Below, piece by piece: positions 52,101 to 60,729 of a stretch of 64,000 nucleotides of DNA. The notes under the pieces were generated by a model, which saw nothing but the letters and a program-made list of their open reading frames with translations, made no database searches and was not told the origin of the DNA. The stretch is from Sphingomonas sp. CBMAI 2297. Lineage in GTDB: Bacteria; Pseudomonadota; Alphaproteobacteria; Sphingomonadales; Sphingomonadaceae. The position numbers were made by a program, and so were the translations under genes. Each line of letters starts with the position of its first letter. The first letter of the stretch is position 1. The stretch spans positions 39,767 to 103,766 of the forward strand of contig NZ_JAPDIR010000017.1 of the NCBI RefSeq assembly GCF_029870595.1. The letters are read 5' to 3'.

Positions 52101-53356
52101 CGATTGCGTACTGCTTCGCGGCCGATCGAGACCGAGTTTCCCTCGGGATACGAGACCAGGGATACATCGAACTCCTGCGGCCAATAGCTGCCCGTGGGGC
52201 TGACCGCCTTCTTGACATCGACCTTGGTGGTCCGGCCATTCTCATCCGTGAGGCCGAACCTGTACGTACCCGGCGAAACATCCCCCTCCCGATAGGGCGT
52301 GTCGCGATCGATATAGAACCGCCGCGTGGCCTGATCCGGACTCGTCGCGACCGCGCTGTTTACGCGTGCGAAGCGATCGACGTCATACGAGTAACTGGTC
52401 CGCCCATCCGCATCCTCGTACCAAGCCGTGGCGATGATGTTCCGTGGAGCAGGGTTACCCGCTACCCCTCGTTGGCCAAATGACTCGCGTTTGAACTTGT
52501 AGTTCAGGCCGCCATTAGGGCTGGTGACCGTCGTGGTCCCATCCGGGATAATAGTCGTAGCGCCATAGGATCGCGAAGACTGATCCACCGCAGACCACTG
52601 ATCGACCCCTCCCGAAATCGAGTGGGTGATACGAACCTTGGGCCAGTTTCGGGTGGTCGAGCAGGAGGCCGCTGCCGGATCGCAGTAATCCACCGCGAGA
52701 TTGATGAGTCGTACCGTTTGATCGTCGCCGCTTCCCTCGAAGCGGAGCTGATATCCGGCGTTCGAGGTTATCGAACGAAGACCATTCGGTCCGCTTCCGC
52801 CGAAGGCATATGTGAGGCGGTCGCCATTGGGTTGAACGACGTCACGAAGCGTCCCCATCAAGTCATAGGCGGAACCTGCCGTCGTGAAGGAGCGCCTATC
52901 AAAAATATACTTCGCGCCGCCCCCGTCGGTTAACACATAGCCCGAGGATGTTTCCTCGAGCCTTGACCCATCCGGGCTCGTGCGCGGGAAGCCGCCGCTC
53001 CAGCCAAAATCATGCGCTTTCGCCCCAACTTCGGCAATTATCTGGACATAACACCCGGCTGGGACAGAGGTTACACCATTTGCGCACTGCGTAATCTTCA
53101 AGCGGACACTCAGCGGCGGCGCCGCATTGAGCGCATCCATGAACGTATTGAAGACATCGTACGACAATAGGGGCGCGTCGGCGGGACCAATGGTGAGCCT
53201 GGTACTCGATTTTGTCAGCTGCCCGGATCGCAGATCGACCGCGTTCTCATCCGAGAAGGTTACGTTAGGAAGCGTGCCCTCCACGGCAATCTGCGCCTTC
53301 GCGCTCGTCACCCCAAGGGCGACAAGCGCAGTAGTTGCAAGAAGAATCTTCTTCAT
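49187..53356 (-). CDS. Sec-exported RHS/YD-repeat protein with variable C-terminal tip
   Basis: A 1389-residue protein. The start at 53356 begins a clear signal peptide (MKKILLATTALVALGVTSAKA). The body is made of many YD repeats (YGYDGNLL, YDAVGNVI, YDSRGRLLC, YDGHDRLSRW). It ends in the RHS core signature YYYKARIYSPTLGRFMQTDP plus YAYVGNDPVNARDPSG, after which a ~120-residue unique tip begins. The tip has an Ala/Val-rich hydrophobic stretch (AAAVIGVAAATVATAGTAVV) and a basic region and is unrecognised. No PAAR or VgrG-type domain is present. RHS shells normally enclose a toxic tip; here delivery would start by Sec export. Confidence 0.85.
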   Translation of the reverse strand: MKKILLATTALVALGVTSAKAQIAVEGTLPNVTFSDENAVDLRSGQLTKSSTRLTIGPADAPLLSYDVFNTFMDALNAAPPLSVRLKITQCANGVTSVPAGCYVQIIAEVGAKAHDFGWSGGFPRTSPDGSRLEETSSGYVLTDGGGAKYIFDRRSFTTAGSAYDLMGTLRDVVQPNGDRLTYAFGGSGPNGLRSITSNAGYQLRFEGSGDDQTVRLINLAVDYCDPAAASCSTTRNWPKVRITHSISGGVDQWSAVDQSSRSYGATTIIPDGTTTVTSPNGGLNYKFKRESFGQRGVAGNPAPRNIIATAWYEDADGRTSYSYDVDRFARVNSAVATSPDQATRRFYIDRDTPYREGDVSPGTYRFGLTDENGRTTKVDVKKAVSPTGSYWPQEFDVSLVSYPEGNSVSIGREAVRNRLLSVTGNPKPGNSGSISSTASYTDCADWSLCLRPDYTLDAKGNRTDYGYDPQTGLVTVKTLPADNSGVRPRTRYYYRQVQAVYKNAAGLLVGSGSPVWKLDYTTTCRIATECPGSSGELRVTYGYDGNLLPTIEATSTGDGGLASIVTRAYDAVGNVISVDGPRPGPDDTTFFFYDDARQLVGEIGPDPDGAGPLPRAASRYGYDADGFRTSVELGTASGASASDLQGMAVRERMVSLYDQGRKVGERRYVGGGIEAATDFSYDSRGRLLCTAVRMNKAAFTPNRADACSLGAEGAQGPDRVTRNYYDAAGQLLQVRKAIGTSFEQPYVTYSYTPNGKQGDVIDANGNRASYAYDGHDRLSRWMFPSAARSVSFNPQSFSTVLSSAGAANSWDYEEYQYDNNWNRTQLRKRDGQVLTYGYDALNRVTSKRGATTPGVDFTYDLLGLQLAAKFSATGRGITNGYDGLGRQTFTVNDMDGTARTLGFQYDVAGNRTRITFPDGQYFSYDYDTLNRAVAIRENGGLGVAAMAWDAQGRRAGETRGVVNSTYQYDGVSRLAQLADDLAGTAQDVVTTFGYNPAGQIISRARSTDAYRFTRYENVNRTYIANGLNQYSGFQYGGVPGPTYGYDGNGNLTSDGEKTYAYDSENRLTSTSAGVGLVYDPLGRLYQVSSASGAVTRFLHDGDQLVAEYGSDGMLLNRYVHGTGEDDPLLWYKGAWLGSRHSLQIDHQGSIVSVADASGTGKIYSYDDYGIPGAGQDGRFQYTGQAWIPELGMYYYKARIYSPTLGRFMQTDPIGYKDQVNLYAYVGNDPVNARDPSGEAACCSENPDPKKDQVTRMGDAHREFSEKHPTAAAVIGVAAATVATAGTAVVAAPEVTAAVVVTGVRSAPRVAAKPIVRTAPRVIREVPKPITGVARTVQAERIPAEYRAADMARRAAERGSIDTMAKKTTGASGDFLGALWDGFKMLIGN

Positions 53357-53555
53357 ACAAATAAATCCCGATATAGAATTCATGAATTTCGGAAGCGCTA
53401 CAGCGAAGCCGCCATGGACCCAGCCTTCTGTCGCAGATCGCTGGAGCCCCTATGACCTGAACATTCGGGCAGCCCATTGCCGTTTGCGCCGCACGCATCG
53501 CGGTGTAGCCGTGCACGCCCGCCTTGCCCAACTTCCATTTCGTAGAGCGATCACC

Positions 53556-54089
53556 TTAGCCGTTTCCGGCAATGGTAAATCTGGCCTGAGACCTGGTTAT
53601 GCTGGCGTTGCCACTATATATGCTAATATTAGCAGTATATGGAATGGTGAGACCATCAGATCTGCAACACTCTGGCGGGATATCTATCGATCCCCATACT
53701 TGATTTGCCGAGAAGGTGACAATACCCGATGGATTCCGATGGTGATTTGTCGTGTACGATATTTGTACAGCACCTGAGCAGACTCCCACTTTCTCAATGG
53801 AAATTTGCAGAGTGAATTCGTCGTTACCTGCGGCATCGTGGATACGGAACGAGCAACTTGACTGCCCCCCGCCGTTGGGAGCACCCACAACAGTGACATT
53901 GGTCCTGTTACCGGCCGCATCAAATGTATAGGACTGCGTTACGCCTGAAGCAGCGCCGCCCGACACCGCTATGTTGGTAAGCCGACCCAGGGCATCATAG
54001 GTGTACGCCGTTGTTTCCTGGGCCTTTGCCAAGCTCGGAGCGCACAACATGGCGGAGGCAAAAGCGACCGCGAAAACCTTTTTTTGCAT
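53556..54089 (-). CDS. short secreted YD-repeat protein upstream of the RHS gene
   Basis: A 177-residue protein with a signal peptide (MQKKVFAVAFASAMLCAPSLAKAQ) and just two YD repeats (YTYDALGRLTNI, YTFDAAGNRTNV). A ~100-residue beta-rich domain with cysteines follows (SCSFRIHDAAGNDEF, PPECCRSDGL). It precedes the large RHS gene on the same strand by about 200 bp. It might be a separate small RHS-associated factor, or an N-terminal remnant of an older RHS gene with a new tail. The start at 54089 is chosen for the signal peptide. Confidence 0.7.
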   Translation of the reverse strand: MQKKVFAVAFASAMLCAPSLAKAQETTAYTYDALGRLTNIAVSGGAASGVTQSYTFDAAGNRTNVTVVGAPNGGGQSSCSFRIHDAAGNDEFTLQISIEKVGVCSGAVQISYTTNHHRNPSGIVTFSANQVWGSIDIPPECCRSDGLTIPYTANISIYSGNASITRSQARFTIAGNG

Positions 54090-54901
54090 ATCATCTCCAG
54101 ATATTCGCCGCAGCCTGAAGGCGGCGTCACGCCGCGTTGCGTACGCCCCAAACAGAGTACTTGCGCAATCAGGCTTACAGTCCCACCACGAACGCATCGA
54201 ACATTTCTAGACCCGCAGATGTATCAAGCCGAGAGTCCGCAACCTTCACGGAATTTCCAAAAATTACGGAAGGCAGTCGAGGCGGTTCGCCATATACTCA
54301 ATTTCTCGTAATATGACGAAATTTCGGAGCAACAGTTAATTTAAATACAACTTGCTTGCAGTAATAGTATTATTCCCCGCAATATCGATAGACTTTCAGT
54401 CTATACACGCGATGCCAGAATGAAATTCAGTGCCATTGGGCAAGCGAGCAATCGAATTCGCATCACATCCCCGATCACCAAACACCTTCCGGTTACCCCG
54501 CCACGCATGCGGCAGGATCAAGCCCCCGCACTTGCCAGAAAATTCTGTTTCGCCAACGAAACTATCGGGCCTTGTTTACAAAGCGATGGCACTCCACGAA
54601 TGTTCGCCCCGTTTTGGATCAAATTCTACAGGAGGTTGGTAGCAACCGTGACGCGGTTGATCCGACCTTGTTCCGGCGACGGCAAGCGCTCTCCAGCGCA
54701 TTCAGCAAACACGCGAGGTAAGGCGCAACTCCACCCTTTTCCTGCCATTTCACGCTAGAGTACGATAACGTATTTCGGTTGTTGAAATGCCCTGATTCCT
54801 GCCTCTTCTAATCATCCCCGACGCGGCGCCGCCAATCGCGGCCCCGCAGCAGAACGGGGATCAAGACATGGGCATCTGAGGCGACCCTTCGCGGCGCGCG
54901 C
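54090..54901. other. long intergenic region without supported gene
   Basis: 812 bp between the short YD-repeat gene and the trbB relic. Composition changes from AT-rich (54230-54420) to GC-rich. An ORF at 54420-54758 has no family resemblance. Just before 54877 a frame reads APQQNGDQDMGI and stops; it resembles the tail of a CopG-like protein often found before trbB, but the evidence is too short to call. Confidence 0.4.
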
Positions 54902-55285
54902 ATGCTACGCGCCGCGCTCGGCCCCGCCATCGCCGGTTTTCTCGAAGATCCCGCGATCGTCGAAGTCATGCTCAATCCCGACGGGCGGCTCTGGATCGAC
55001 CGGCTGTCGGGCGGCCTCGCCGAGACGGACGAAACCCTCTCCCCTGCGGACGGCGAGCGCATCGTCCGCCCGGTCGCCCACCATGTCGGCGCGGAGGTTC
55101 ATGCCGGGGGCCCGCGCGTCTCGGCCCAACTGCCCGAAACGGGAGAGCGGTTCGAGGGGTTGCTGCCGCCCGTAGTCACCGCGCTCGCTTTCGCGATCCG
55201 CAAGCCCGCCGTCGCGGTCTTCACCCTCGACGACTATGTCGCCTCCGGCATCATGTCGGCCAGTCAGGCCGAGGCGCTGCGCGTC
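54902..55285 (+). pseudogene. trbB: truncated trbB (conjugative-transfer ATPase), N-terminal part
   Basis: About 128 codons matching the N-terminal domain of TrbB: LGPAIAGFLEDPAIVEVMLN, PDGRLWIDRL, AHHVGAEVHAGGPRVSAQLP, RFEGLLPPVV and FAIRKPAVAVFTLDDYV. Similarity stops after MSASQAEALRVG, just before the Walker A part, so the ATPase is lost. This shows a former ICE or conjugative plasmid segment (Tn4371-like gene type) inside the island. Confidence 0.85.
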
Positions 55286-55609
55286 GGGGGCGCCGCCGGT
55301 TCTATCTCAGCCTTACACCGGAGACGACGCAGTCAGTTGGCACCTGGCTGACCGAATTGCGCGCTACATTTCCGCGATAGCTGCAAATGGCGGCAGATGG
55401 GCCGGTTGCCGACGGGCGGTTTTCGGACATCCAAGACGAGATAGCTGCCGTTCAAGCCAGTAGGTCTTTCATGGCCGACAAGTGTTCTCGATACCGGTCG
55501 CGAAGCCCCTGTGGTGCATGACGCTGAGCAAGACGCCACGGCGGATGAACCCGGGAAAATGCACCGTGCATGGCTTTCCCAGCACTCCACCGACCGGGCA
55601 GCGAAAAAG
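55286..55609. other. scrambled relic DNA
   Basis: About 320 bp between the trbB and integrase relics. No intact frame or recognisable motif is seen; probably deletion debris of a mobile element. Confidence 0.35.
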
Positions 55610-55750
55610 ACCAATTTCCCGAAGGAGGTTGCCGACAAGGCGCTGGCACACAAGATTCCCGATCGCGTCGAGGCGGCGTATCAGCGCACCGACTTTTTCA
55701 TGAAACGCAGGCTGGTCATGGACGAACGGGCCAGCTTCCTGGAACATTCA
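55610..55750 (+). pseudogene. C-terminal relic of a tyrosine integrase
   Basis: About 47 codons reading TNFPKEVADKALAHKI then DRVEAAYQRTDFFMKRR and LVMDERASF. This is the characteristic C-terminal end of P4-type integrases (normally TN[FY]PREVAEMALAH...VEAAYRRGDLFEKRR), including the active-site Tyr in AAYQR. The rest of the gene is missing. It is not derived from the intact integrase at 46995, whose end differs (GHTQVQTTARYAH). Confidence 0.8.
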
Positions 55751-55816
55751 CCAGCGCAACAGCCAGCTGAGCCTAAGGTTGGCCACAGAGCCGCGATGGC
55801 ATAGCTTCGGTATTGC

Positions 55817-57079
55817 ATGATCACCGAAATTCCGACTGCCGAGGACTTCTACACCGCTGGCATCAACCAGCTGCACCTCGCCTGGCATTTATGCATGCGG
55901 GCGGTTGATGATTACAGGGCCGTGACCGCCCATGTCGACGACGACGATTATGCTGATGCAACCAATGATTACTGGCAGAGAACCCAGCCGGCCCTGGCCA
56001 ATGCCTACGGCCTTATCCAGCAGGCAATTGAAATGGCGCTCAAAGGGCGCATCGCGGCAGTATCGCCCTACCTGCTTGTCGCGCGCGATCCCAAGGACTG
56101 GCCTAAGGCAGTTGATACCAAACCGACGCCGTTCAGCGAGTTCAGAACGCTGGACGCCGCCGATCTGATCAGGGTGCACAACAGCGTCGCCACGGTACCG
56201 TTTGATGACACGTTCCAGGAGTTTTGGGACGATGTTCGGCGCGAGCGGAACAAGATCATGCATTCCGTCACGTTCAGGTCGTTCGAGCCGGCGGTATTGA
56301 TCCGAACCATATTGAGGGCCGGCAAAGCCCTGTTTGCCGACATCCCCTGGCACCACCGGCTCCTGGAGATGGAGGTCAACGGCAGGTACGACTACTATGG
56401 TGCTGGTGACAGCACGCGCAACGTGGTGATGCGTCAGATCGCAAACGCGATTGGCTATCTGGCCCCCAAGGAAGCCAAGCTGTTTCTTCGGTTCGACAAG
56501 GATGCACGTGCCTATCGCTGTCCGTCGTGTTGCGCCGAGTCCGACCGGGAATGGCACGACGGCGTGCCTGCGCTCGCCCAATTTCCTCCCCGCTCGAAGG
56601 CAGCGACCGAACTTCATTGCATTGTCTGCGACCAGACCAGCCTCGTGCAACGTCTGCAATGTGCGAACACGAAGTGCCCTGCCGACGTGATATTTGAGGG
56701 CCAGTGCCTAGTCTGCCTTCAGGATCAGGACTCGCCCTATCTGTTCAAGTCGCGGTTTGAACTGGGCGATCCGAATGAAAGCATTCGGTATCGGCTCGAC
56801 TTCCGACAGGGCATCTTCGGTCGCGGTGGGTGCAGCGCAGGCGACATGAGGAACTTCGCGGACGATGAAGCGGCTCAGGAACACGCCAGGCTCGCGATGG
56901 AAGATTCTCATCTCCAGCGTTGGGAAACCGTGTCCGTGAGCGAAGACGGACAGTTCAGCATCATCACATTGGGGAATGAGAAGCCCGAACGTCTCCTCGG
57001 TACATGGGTTCGTGTCGATGCCCGTCTGGAGTGGAGGCCTGGCTTCAAACCCGATCTTTTGCCAGGCGACCTCTTCTAG
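55817..57079 (+). CDS. HEPN-like and zinc-ribbon protein of unknown function
   Basis: A 420-residue protein. The N-terminal ~190 residues are helical and contain RRERNKIMHS (R-x4-H), the motif of HEPN domains, many of which are RNases or toxins. The middle carries two Cys clusters (YRCPSCCAESD, LHCIVCDQ) and a further C-x-x-C (QCLVCLQD), suggesting zinc ribbons. The C-terminal part is unrecognised. It is convergent with the ABC-3C-like operon, ending 10 bp from it, and may be an associated defence gene. The HEPN call is based on the motif and helical context only. Confidence 0.55.
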   Translation: MITEIPTAEDFYTAGINQLHLAWHLCMRAVDDYRAVTAHVDDDDYADATNDYWQRTQPALANAYGLIQQAIEMALKGRIAAVSPYLLVARDPKDWPKAVDTKPTPFSEFRTLDAADLIRVHNSVATVPFDDTFQEFWDDVRRERNKIMHSVTFRSFEPAVLIRTILRAGKALFADIPWHHRLLEMEVNGRYDYYGAGDSTRNVVMRQIANAIGYLAPKEAKLFLRFDKDARAYRCPSCCAESDREWHDGVPALAQFPPRSKAATELHCIVCDQTSLVQRLQCANTKCPADVIFEGQCLVCLQDQDSPYLFKSRFELGDPNESIRYRLDFRQGIFGRGGCSAGDMRNFADDEAAQEHARLAMEDSHLQRWETVSVSEDGQFSIITLGNEKPERLLGTWVRVDARLEWRPGFKPDLLPGDLF

Positions 57080-57088
57080 CCGCGTCGG

Positions 57089-58945
57089 CTAGAGCAGGCC
57101 CTGTCGGCCTTCCGCCGGGTTGTTGGTGAAGATCTCGATGTCGGCATAGGTCGCAGCGTTGGCCGGCGGATCGATGTTGTCGAAGATGATAACCTGCCCC
57201 AGCGCGCCTAGCGATCCCAGATGCGCGAGCATCCGCTCTGCGAGATCGGAACTCTTGATAGCCACTTCCTCGGCCGAGAGCGCGCCGTCCCGTGACCGGA
57301 TCGGATCGCGATAGGTGATGAGCGGGCTGTCGAGCACGACGAAGCCCGGATGCGGCAAGTCGCGCTTCCGGCAATAGGTCATTAGCCCGACCTTGAATGC
57401 CGCATGGGTAATGGCCCGCACGCCCTTGCCGTTGTCCTTCCGCTGCTTGCCATCAATGATGAGGTCGAAGTTTTTTTCGATCTCGAAGAAAGTCCGGCAT
57501 TCGCCGGGGAAGCCCCACTCTTTCAGGATTGAACCGACTTCCATCGCAAACTGGTTGGCCGTGTGCACGGACAGTCCGGCCTGGGCATTTGACGGCAGTC
57601 GCTTTTGCCGTCTCTTCTTGAGCTCAGCGATCTGCTTTTCGAGTTCGAGCTTTCGCTTCGAGAGCTCCAGGCCGCGATTGATGCGGTCGCGGCGCGGGAT
57701 GATCTCCGACAGGCGGCGCAAATTATCGTCGGCGGTGGGAAGTCCGGCGGCGATCTCGGCTTCGATGGATGCCAGGCTTTTCTGATTGTCGAGGAGGCGG
57801 CCGCCAGTGCGTTGAAGCTCGGCGGATGTATCGCCGACCGTCGCGGTCAGTTCGACGCCATGGGCCTTGACCTTGGCGATTTCGATTTCGGCGGCGGCGC
57901 GCGCCGCCTCGATCTCTGCAAGCGCGTGCTTGTGCTTTTGCGCTTCGGGTGGGGCACCGCAGACCGGACAGCTGTCGTCGGCCGTGAGGCCCAGAAGAAA
58001 TCCCGCTTCCTCGATCGATTCTAGCCGGGCAACGTCGCTGTCGTAGACCCGCTTCAGCTGCGAGAAATTTTCAAGCGCGAGGACGATGTCGGTGACCCGC
58101 TGCTGATCGCGATTGATGAGCTTGACGAGATTCGCCTTGTTTTCGAGCTTTGTGCGCGCCGACTCGCGCGCGAACGCGATCTGCCGCTCGAGATTGGCCA
58201 GCTCGCCGCGCACTTTTTCCAGCTCATCGGTCAAATTATCGAGATCGGGGAAGCTGTCCGCGATTTCGGCGTCGACCTCGATCAGCATCTGTTCGAGCAG
58301 GCTCACCTGGGCCGACCGCCCGGCGCTATATTCCTTGGGTTTCAATTGGGTGATGAGCGCTGAATCGTCTTCGCCGGTCAGCATGTATTTGAAGATGTTG
58401 CGCTCGAGCGCCGCGAACTGGACCTCGCCGGTCTGCGCGGGCGACGTCTCCGACTGGATCGATGTTTCATCGACGATGCACAAACGAACGATGTCGCGAA
58501 AGCTGAGTGGCTTTTTGGTCGCCGACTTGTCCTGCGCGATCTCCTTGCCGGCCATACCTAGGCGGCCGAGCAGATTGTTCGACAGATTGTCGTCGTTGTT
58601 TCTGTTGTGCCGTGCGCCCCACACCACAGGTTCCGCACCGTTGACGGACACCAGGAATTCGCCACCGGCGAGGGCACGTTCAAGAACCAGCCTTTGATCG
58701 GGCTGCAGTGTCAGCTCCAGCTGCACCCGGTCATAGGGTCGTCGTTCCTGGATATCGGGAAGTTCGCGATTGCCACCCAGCATGAAGTCGAGCGATTTGA
58801 CGGCAAACGACTTGCCCGTGTTCGACGCGCCGAACACGAACGAGAAACTGTCCGAGAATTTCAGTTCGGCGCGCGTGTCGCCGGTCGCATTGGTGAATAT
58901 GAGCCGGTTCAGCAGGATCAATGGCTCACCCATGCGCCCGTCCAC
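57089..58945 (-). CDS. Rad50/SMC-like ABC ATPase of ABC-3C-type system
   Basis: A 618-residue AAA/ABC-type ATPase. Walker A is FGASNTGKSFAVKSLDFMLG near residues 38-57. Coiled coils flank a zinc hook CPVCG near residue 324, and the Walker B/D-loop region FVVLDSPLITYRDP is near 545. The architecture (short Rad50-like with hook) fits the ATPase subunit of three-component ABC-3C conflict systems. It is the last gene of a tight operon; its start overlaps the middle gene (an internal start at 58933 is also possible). It probably senses or loads on DNA and licenses the nuclease subunit. Confidence 0.75.
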   Translation of the reverse strand: MDGRMGEPLILLNRLIFTNATGDTRAELKFSDSFSFVFGASNTGKSFAVKSLDFMLGGNRELPDIQERRPYDRVQLELTLQPDQRLVLERALAGGEFLVSVNGAEPVVWGARHNRNNDDNLSNNLLGRLGMAGKEIAQDKSATKKPLSFRDIVRLCIVDETSIQSETSPAQTGEVQFAALERNIFKYMLTGEDDSALITQLKPKEYSAGRSAQVSLLEQMLIEVDAEIADSFPDLDNLTDELEKVRGELANLERQIAFARESARTKLENKANLVKLINRDQQRVTDIVLALENFSQLKRVYDSDVARLESIEEAGFLLGLTADDSCPVCGAPPEAQKHKHALAEIEAARAAAEIEIAKVKAHGVELTATVGDTSAELQRTGGRLLDNQKSLASIEAEIAAGLPTADDNLRRLSEIIPRRDRINRGLELSKRKLELEKQIAELKKRRQKRLPSNAQAGLSVHTANQFAMEVGSILKEWGFPGECRTFFEIEKNFDLIIDGKQRKDNGKGVRAITHAAFKVGLMTYCRKRDLPHPGFVVLDSPLITYRDPIRSRDGALSAEEVAIKSSDLAERMLAHLGSLGALGQVIIFDNIDPPANAATYADIEIFTNNPAEGRQGLL

Positions 58946-59414
58946 CTTCAGCCTGGAACTCGATGCTCCAGCGCCCGATCTTGTCGCTGATCAATTGCAC
59001 GAACTCGGTCGTGTCGACCCGGCCGACGTAATCGATGAGCCAGACCGCCCTCTCCTTCAACCGCCGGCCATAATCGGACCGCACGAGCTGCGCGAACTGG
59101 GCGCCCTCCTCGGTCACGCAGAACATAATGCCGGATGTCGTGTAGCTCGTGGCCACGAGATGCAGTCGGCGCATGAGCCTCAAACCATCCTCCACGTTGC
59201 GTCGGCGCACGACCAGCTCGCCATCACGCTGCGGGATATCGGGATGGAGGCTCTCAGGTCCGCCGATGTCGGCGGTGTGCACAACGAGATGATCGAGCCA
59301 GGTGAGATGGGTCAGGTCGAACGCACGCGGTTGCGCGACGCCGAGCAGCAGGACGCTGCGCACGCCCGTTTCGAGCGGGCTGTTGAACAACTGTTCCGGT
59401 ACAGCCGTGGTCAT
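58926..59414 (-). CDS. ABC-3C-like middle component
   Basis: A 162-residue protein lying between the nuclease-CTD gene (4-bp ATGA overlap) and the ATPase gene (20-bp overlap). It begins with PEQLFNSPLETGVRSVLLLG and includes HLTWLDHLVVHTADIGGPES and ERAVWLIDYVG. It looks like a helical/winged-helix adaptor of the middle-component type that links ATPase and effector in ABC-3C systems. The assignment depends on size, position and the LETGVRSLxLL-like start; sequence similarity should be confirmed. Confidence 0.65.
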   Translation of the reverse strand: MTTAVPEQLFNSPLETGVRSVLLLGVAQPRAFDLTHLTWLDHLVVHTADIGGPESLHPDIPQRDGELVVRRRNVEDGLRLMRRLHLVATSYTTSGIMFCVTEEGAQFAQLVRSDYGRRLKERAVWLIDYVGRVDTTEFVQLISDKIGRWSIEFQAEGGRAHG

Positions 59415-60418
59415 TTCGGCGCCTTCCAGCTGATTTCGCCGTCGTTGACCAGATGATGGCAGATGCCCTGCTTGACCGGGATATAGGCATAGCTGGCAAG
59501 CGGCCCCGCCGGCTCCAACCCGCCGGCGCGCGACATGGTCGCTTCCACGCGCGCGAGTTCATCCGCGGCGGCCTGTTTCAGGGTATCGTGGATGCCGAGG
59601 CGAATACCGAGCCGAAACTGGGCGATCGTCTCCGGCGAAGTGTTGTCGCGATAAAATTTCTGGAAGCCCTCGGCTTCGTAAAAGCGCAGCCGGTGGATCT
59701 TCAGGTCTTCGCCATGCCCGGCATCGTCGAAGACATCCTGGTGGGTGCCGAACTTGCCCTTCTCACGATCATTATATGCGCCGAGCAGCGCATCCATATA
59801 GACCATCTCGTGCGCCTGCACGTCGAGTGGCACCGTACCCTTGGGATAGTCCCCGGGATCATTGCCGAATAGCGCGAACAGGAGCGGTTTGGCGGCCGGG
59901 TCGGCGATCATTTCATCGACATCAACAAACGAGATCGTGGAATAGTCGAACGCCTCGACGGCGGCCAGAACCTCCTTCTCAAGCGCTATCGTCTTGTTCT
60001 GGACAATCTTCGTGGCGCAGGCGGTATCCCAACCCGCAATCAGTTCGACCTTGAAGCTCGCCGGCTTGTTGATGAGCTTCAGAAGGGCCGAGTTCAAGCC
60101 TTTGGGTGCGACAAAAACGAAGCGGCGTGGCGACGTGAACTCGCCTTGCGACGCCCAGTAAAGGATCTTGCCGACAGCCAGAAGGCCTTCGGCCTTGCCC
60201 AGCTTGGAGCGGTATTGCTTGCACTGGTAATTGTCCCAGTTGTCATCATGGCGCTGGTCCGTACAGAAGCCGACAACGTCGCGCCCCTTGTCGCCCGCTC
60301 CCCCGAACCGCTTGACCTCGACATAGTCCGCCGAGCGGTGCTCGACCCATTGCCGGCAGAATTGCTCAAGCTCGGTATCGTCCATTTGCAGGATCAGACG
60401 ATCCAGCTTGACCTTCAA
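59411..60418 (-). CDS. ABC-3C-like CTD protein with N-terminal restriction-endonuclease-like domain
   Basis: A 335-residue protein, first in the operon. The N-terminal part has VEVKRFGGAGDKGRDVVGF followed by NYQCKQYRSKLG, matching the D...QxK core of Mrr/PD-(D/E)xK nucleases. The C-terminal ~150 residues (VYMDALLGAYNDREKGKFGT, FYRDNTSPETIAQFRLGIRL) match the pattern of the ABC-3C C-terminal domain that docks to the partner proteins. It is likely the DNA-cleaving effector of an anti-phage or anti-plasmid system, coupled in translation to the middle component. Confidence 0.7.
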   Translation of the reverse strand: MKVKLDRLILQMDDTELEQFCRQWVEHRSADYVEVKRFGGAGDKGRDVVGFCTDQRHDDNWDNYQCKQYRSKLGKAEGLLAVGKILYWASQGEFTSPRRFVFVAPKGLNSALLKLINKPASFKVELIAGWDTACATKIVQNKTIALEKEVLAAVEAFDYSTISFVDVDEMIADPAAKPLLFALFGNDPGDYPKGTVPLDVQAHEMVYMDALLGAYNDREKGKFGTHQDVFDDAGHGEDLKIHRLRFYEAEGFQKFYRDNTSPETIAQFRLGIRLGIHDTLKQAAADELARVEATMSRAGGLEPAGPLASYAYIPVKQGICHHLVNDGEISWKAPK

Positions 60419-60567
60419 GCAGCGATCGGACGCATGAGCCGTTCCCCTCCCCCTGGCACGGGAATGCTATCGCGCTGGTGAAGTAGGCGCAACGGCACGG
60501 GCCAGCCATTAATAACCACTTTGGTAATATGCGACGCCATCAAGGCCGTCGATTACAGTTCGAAGCC

Positions 60568-60729
60568 CTAGCCGGAATTTCTGGCGAGCAGAAGGTCGAG
60601 GCTTAAGACCACCACCCGGGTCGACTTGCCGAGCTTGATCGTCTCGACACTGCCATCCGCTATCAGCGCGCACATCTTCGAGCGACCGATCAACAGCAGC
60701 TCGGCTGCTTCGTCGACCGTGACGCACAT
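60568..60729 (-). CDS. 53-residue HTH protein (excisionase/MerR-like)
   Basis: A small gene read on the minus strand: MCVTVDEAAELLLIGRSK, then MCALIADGSVETIKLGKST and RVVVLSLDLLLARNSG. The pattern VDEAAELL-IGRSK...GSVETIKLGKSTRV is that of HTH_17/excisionase-family DNA-binding proteins, which begin with an [A/V]xEAAxxLxIxRxxV helix-turn-helix. It is about 190 bp downstream of the tyrosine recombinase on the same strand and may be its directionality factor or an island regulator. Confidence 0.65.
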   Translation of the reverse strand: MCVTVDEAAELLLIGRSKMCALIADGSVETIKLGKSTRVVVLSLDLLLARNSG

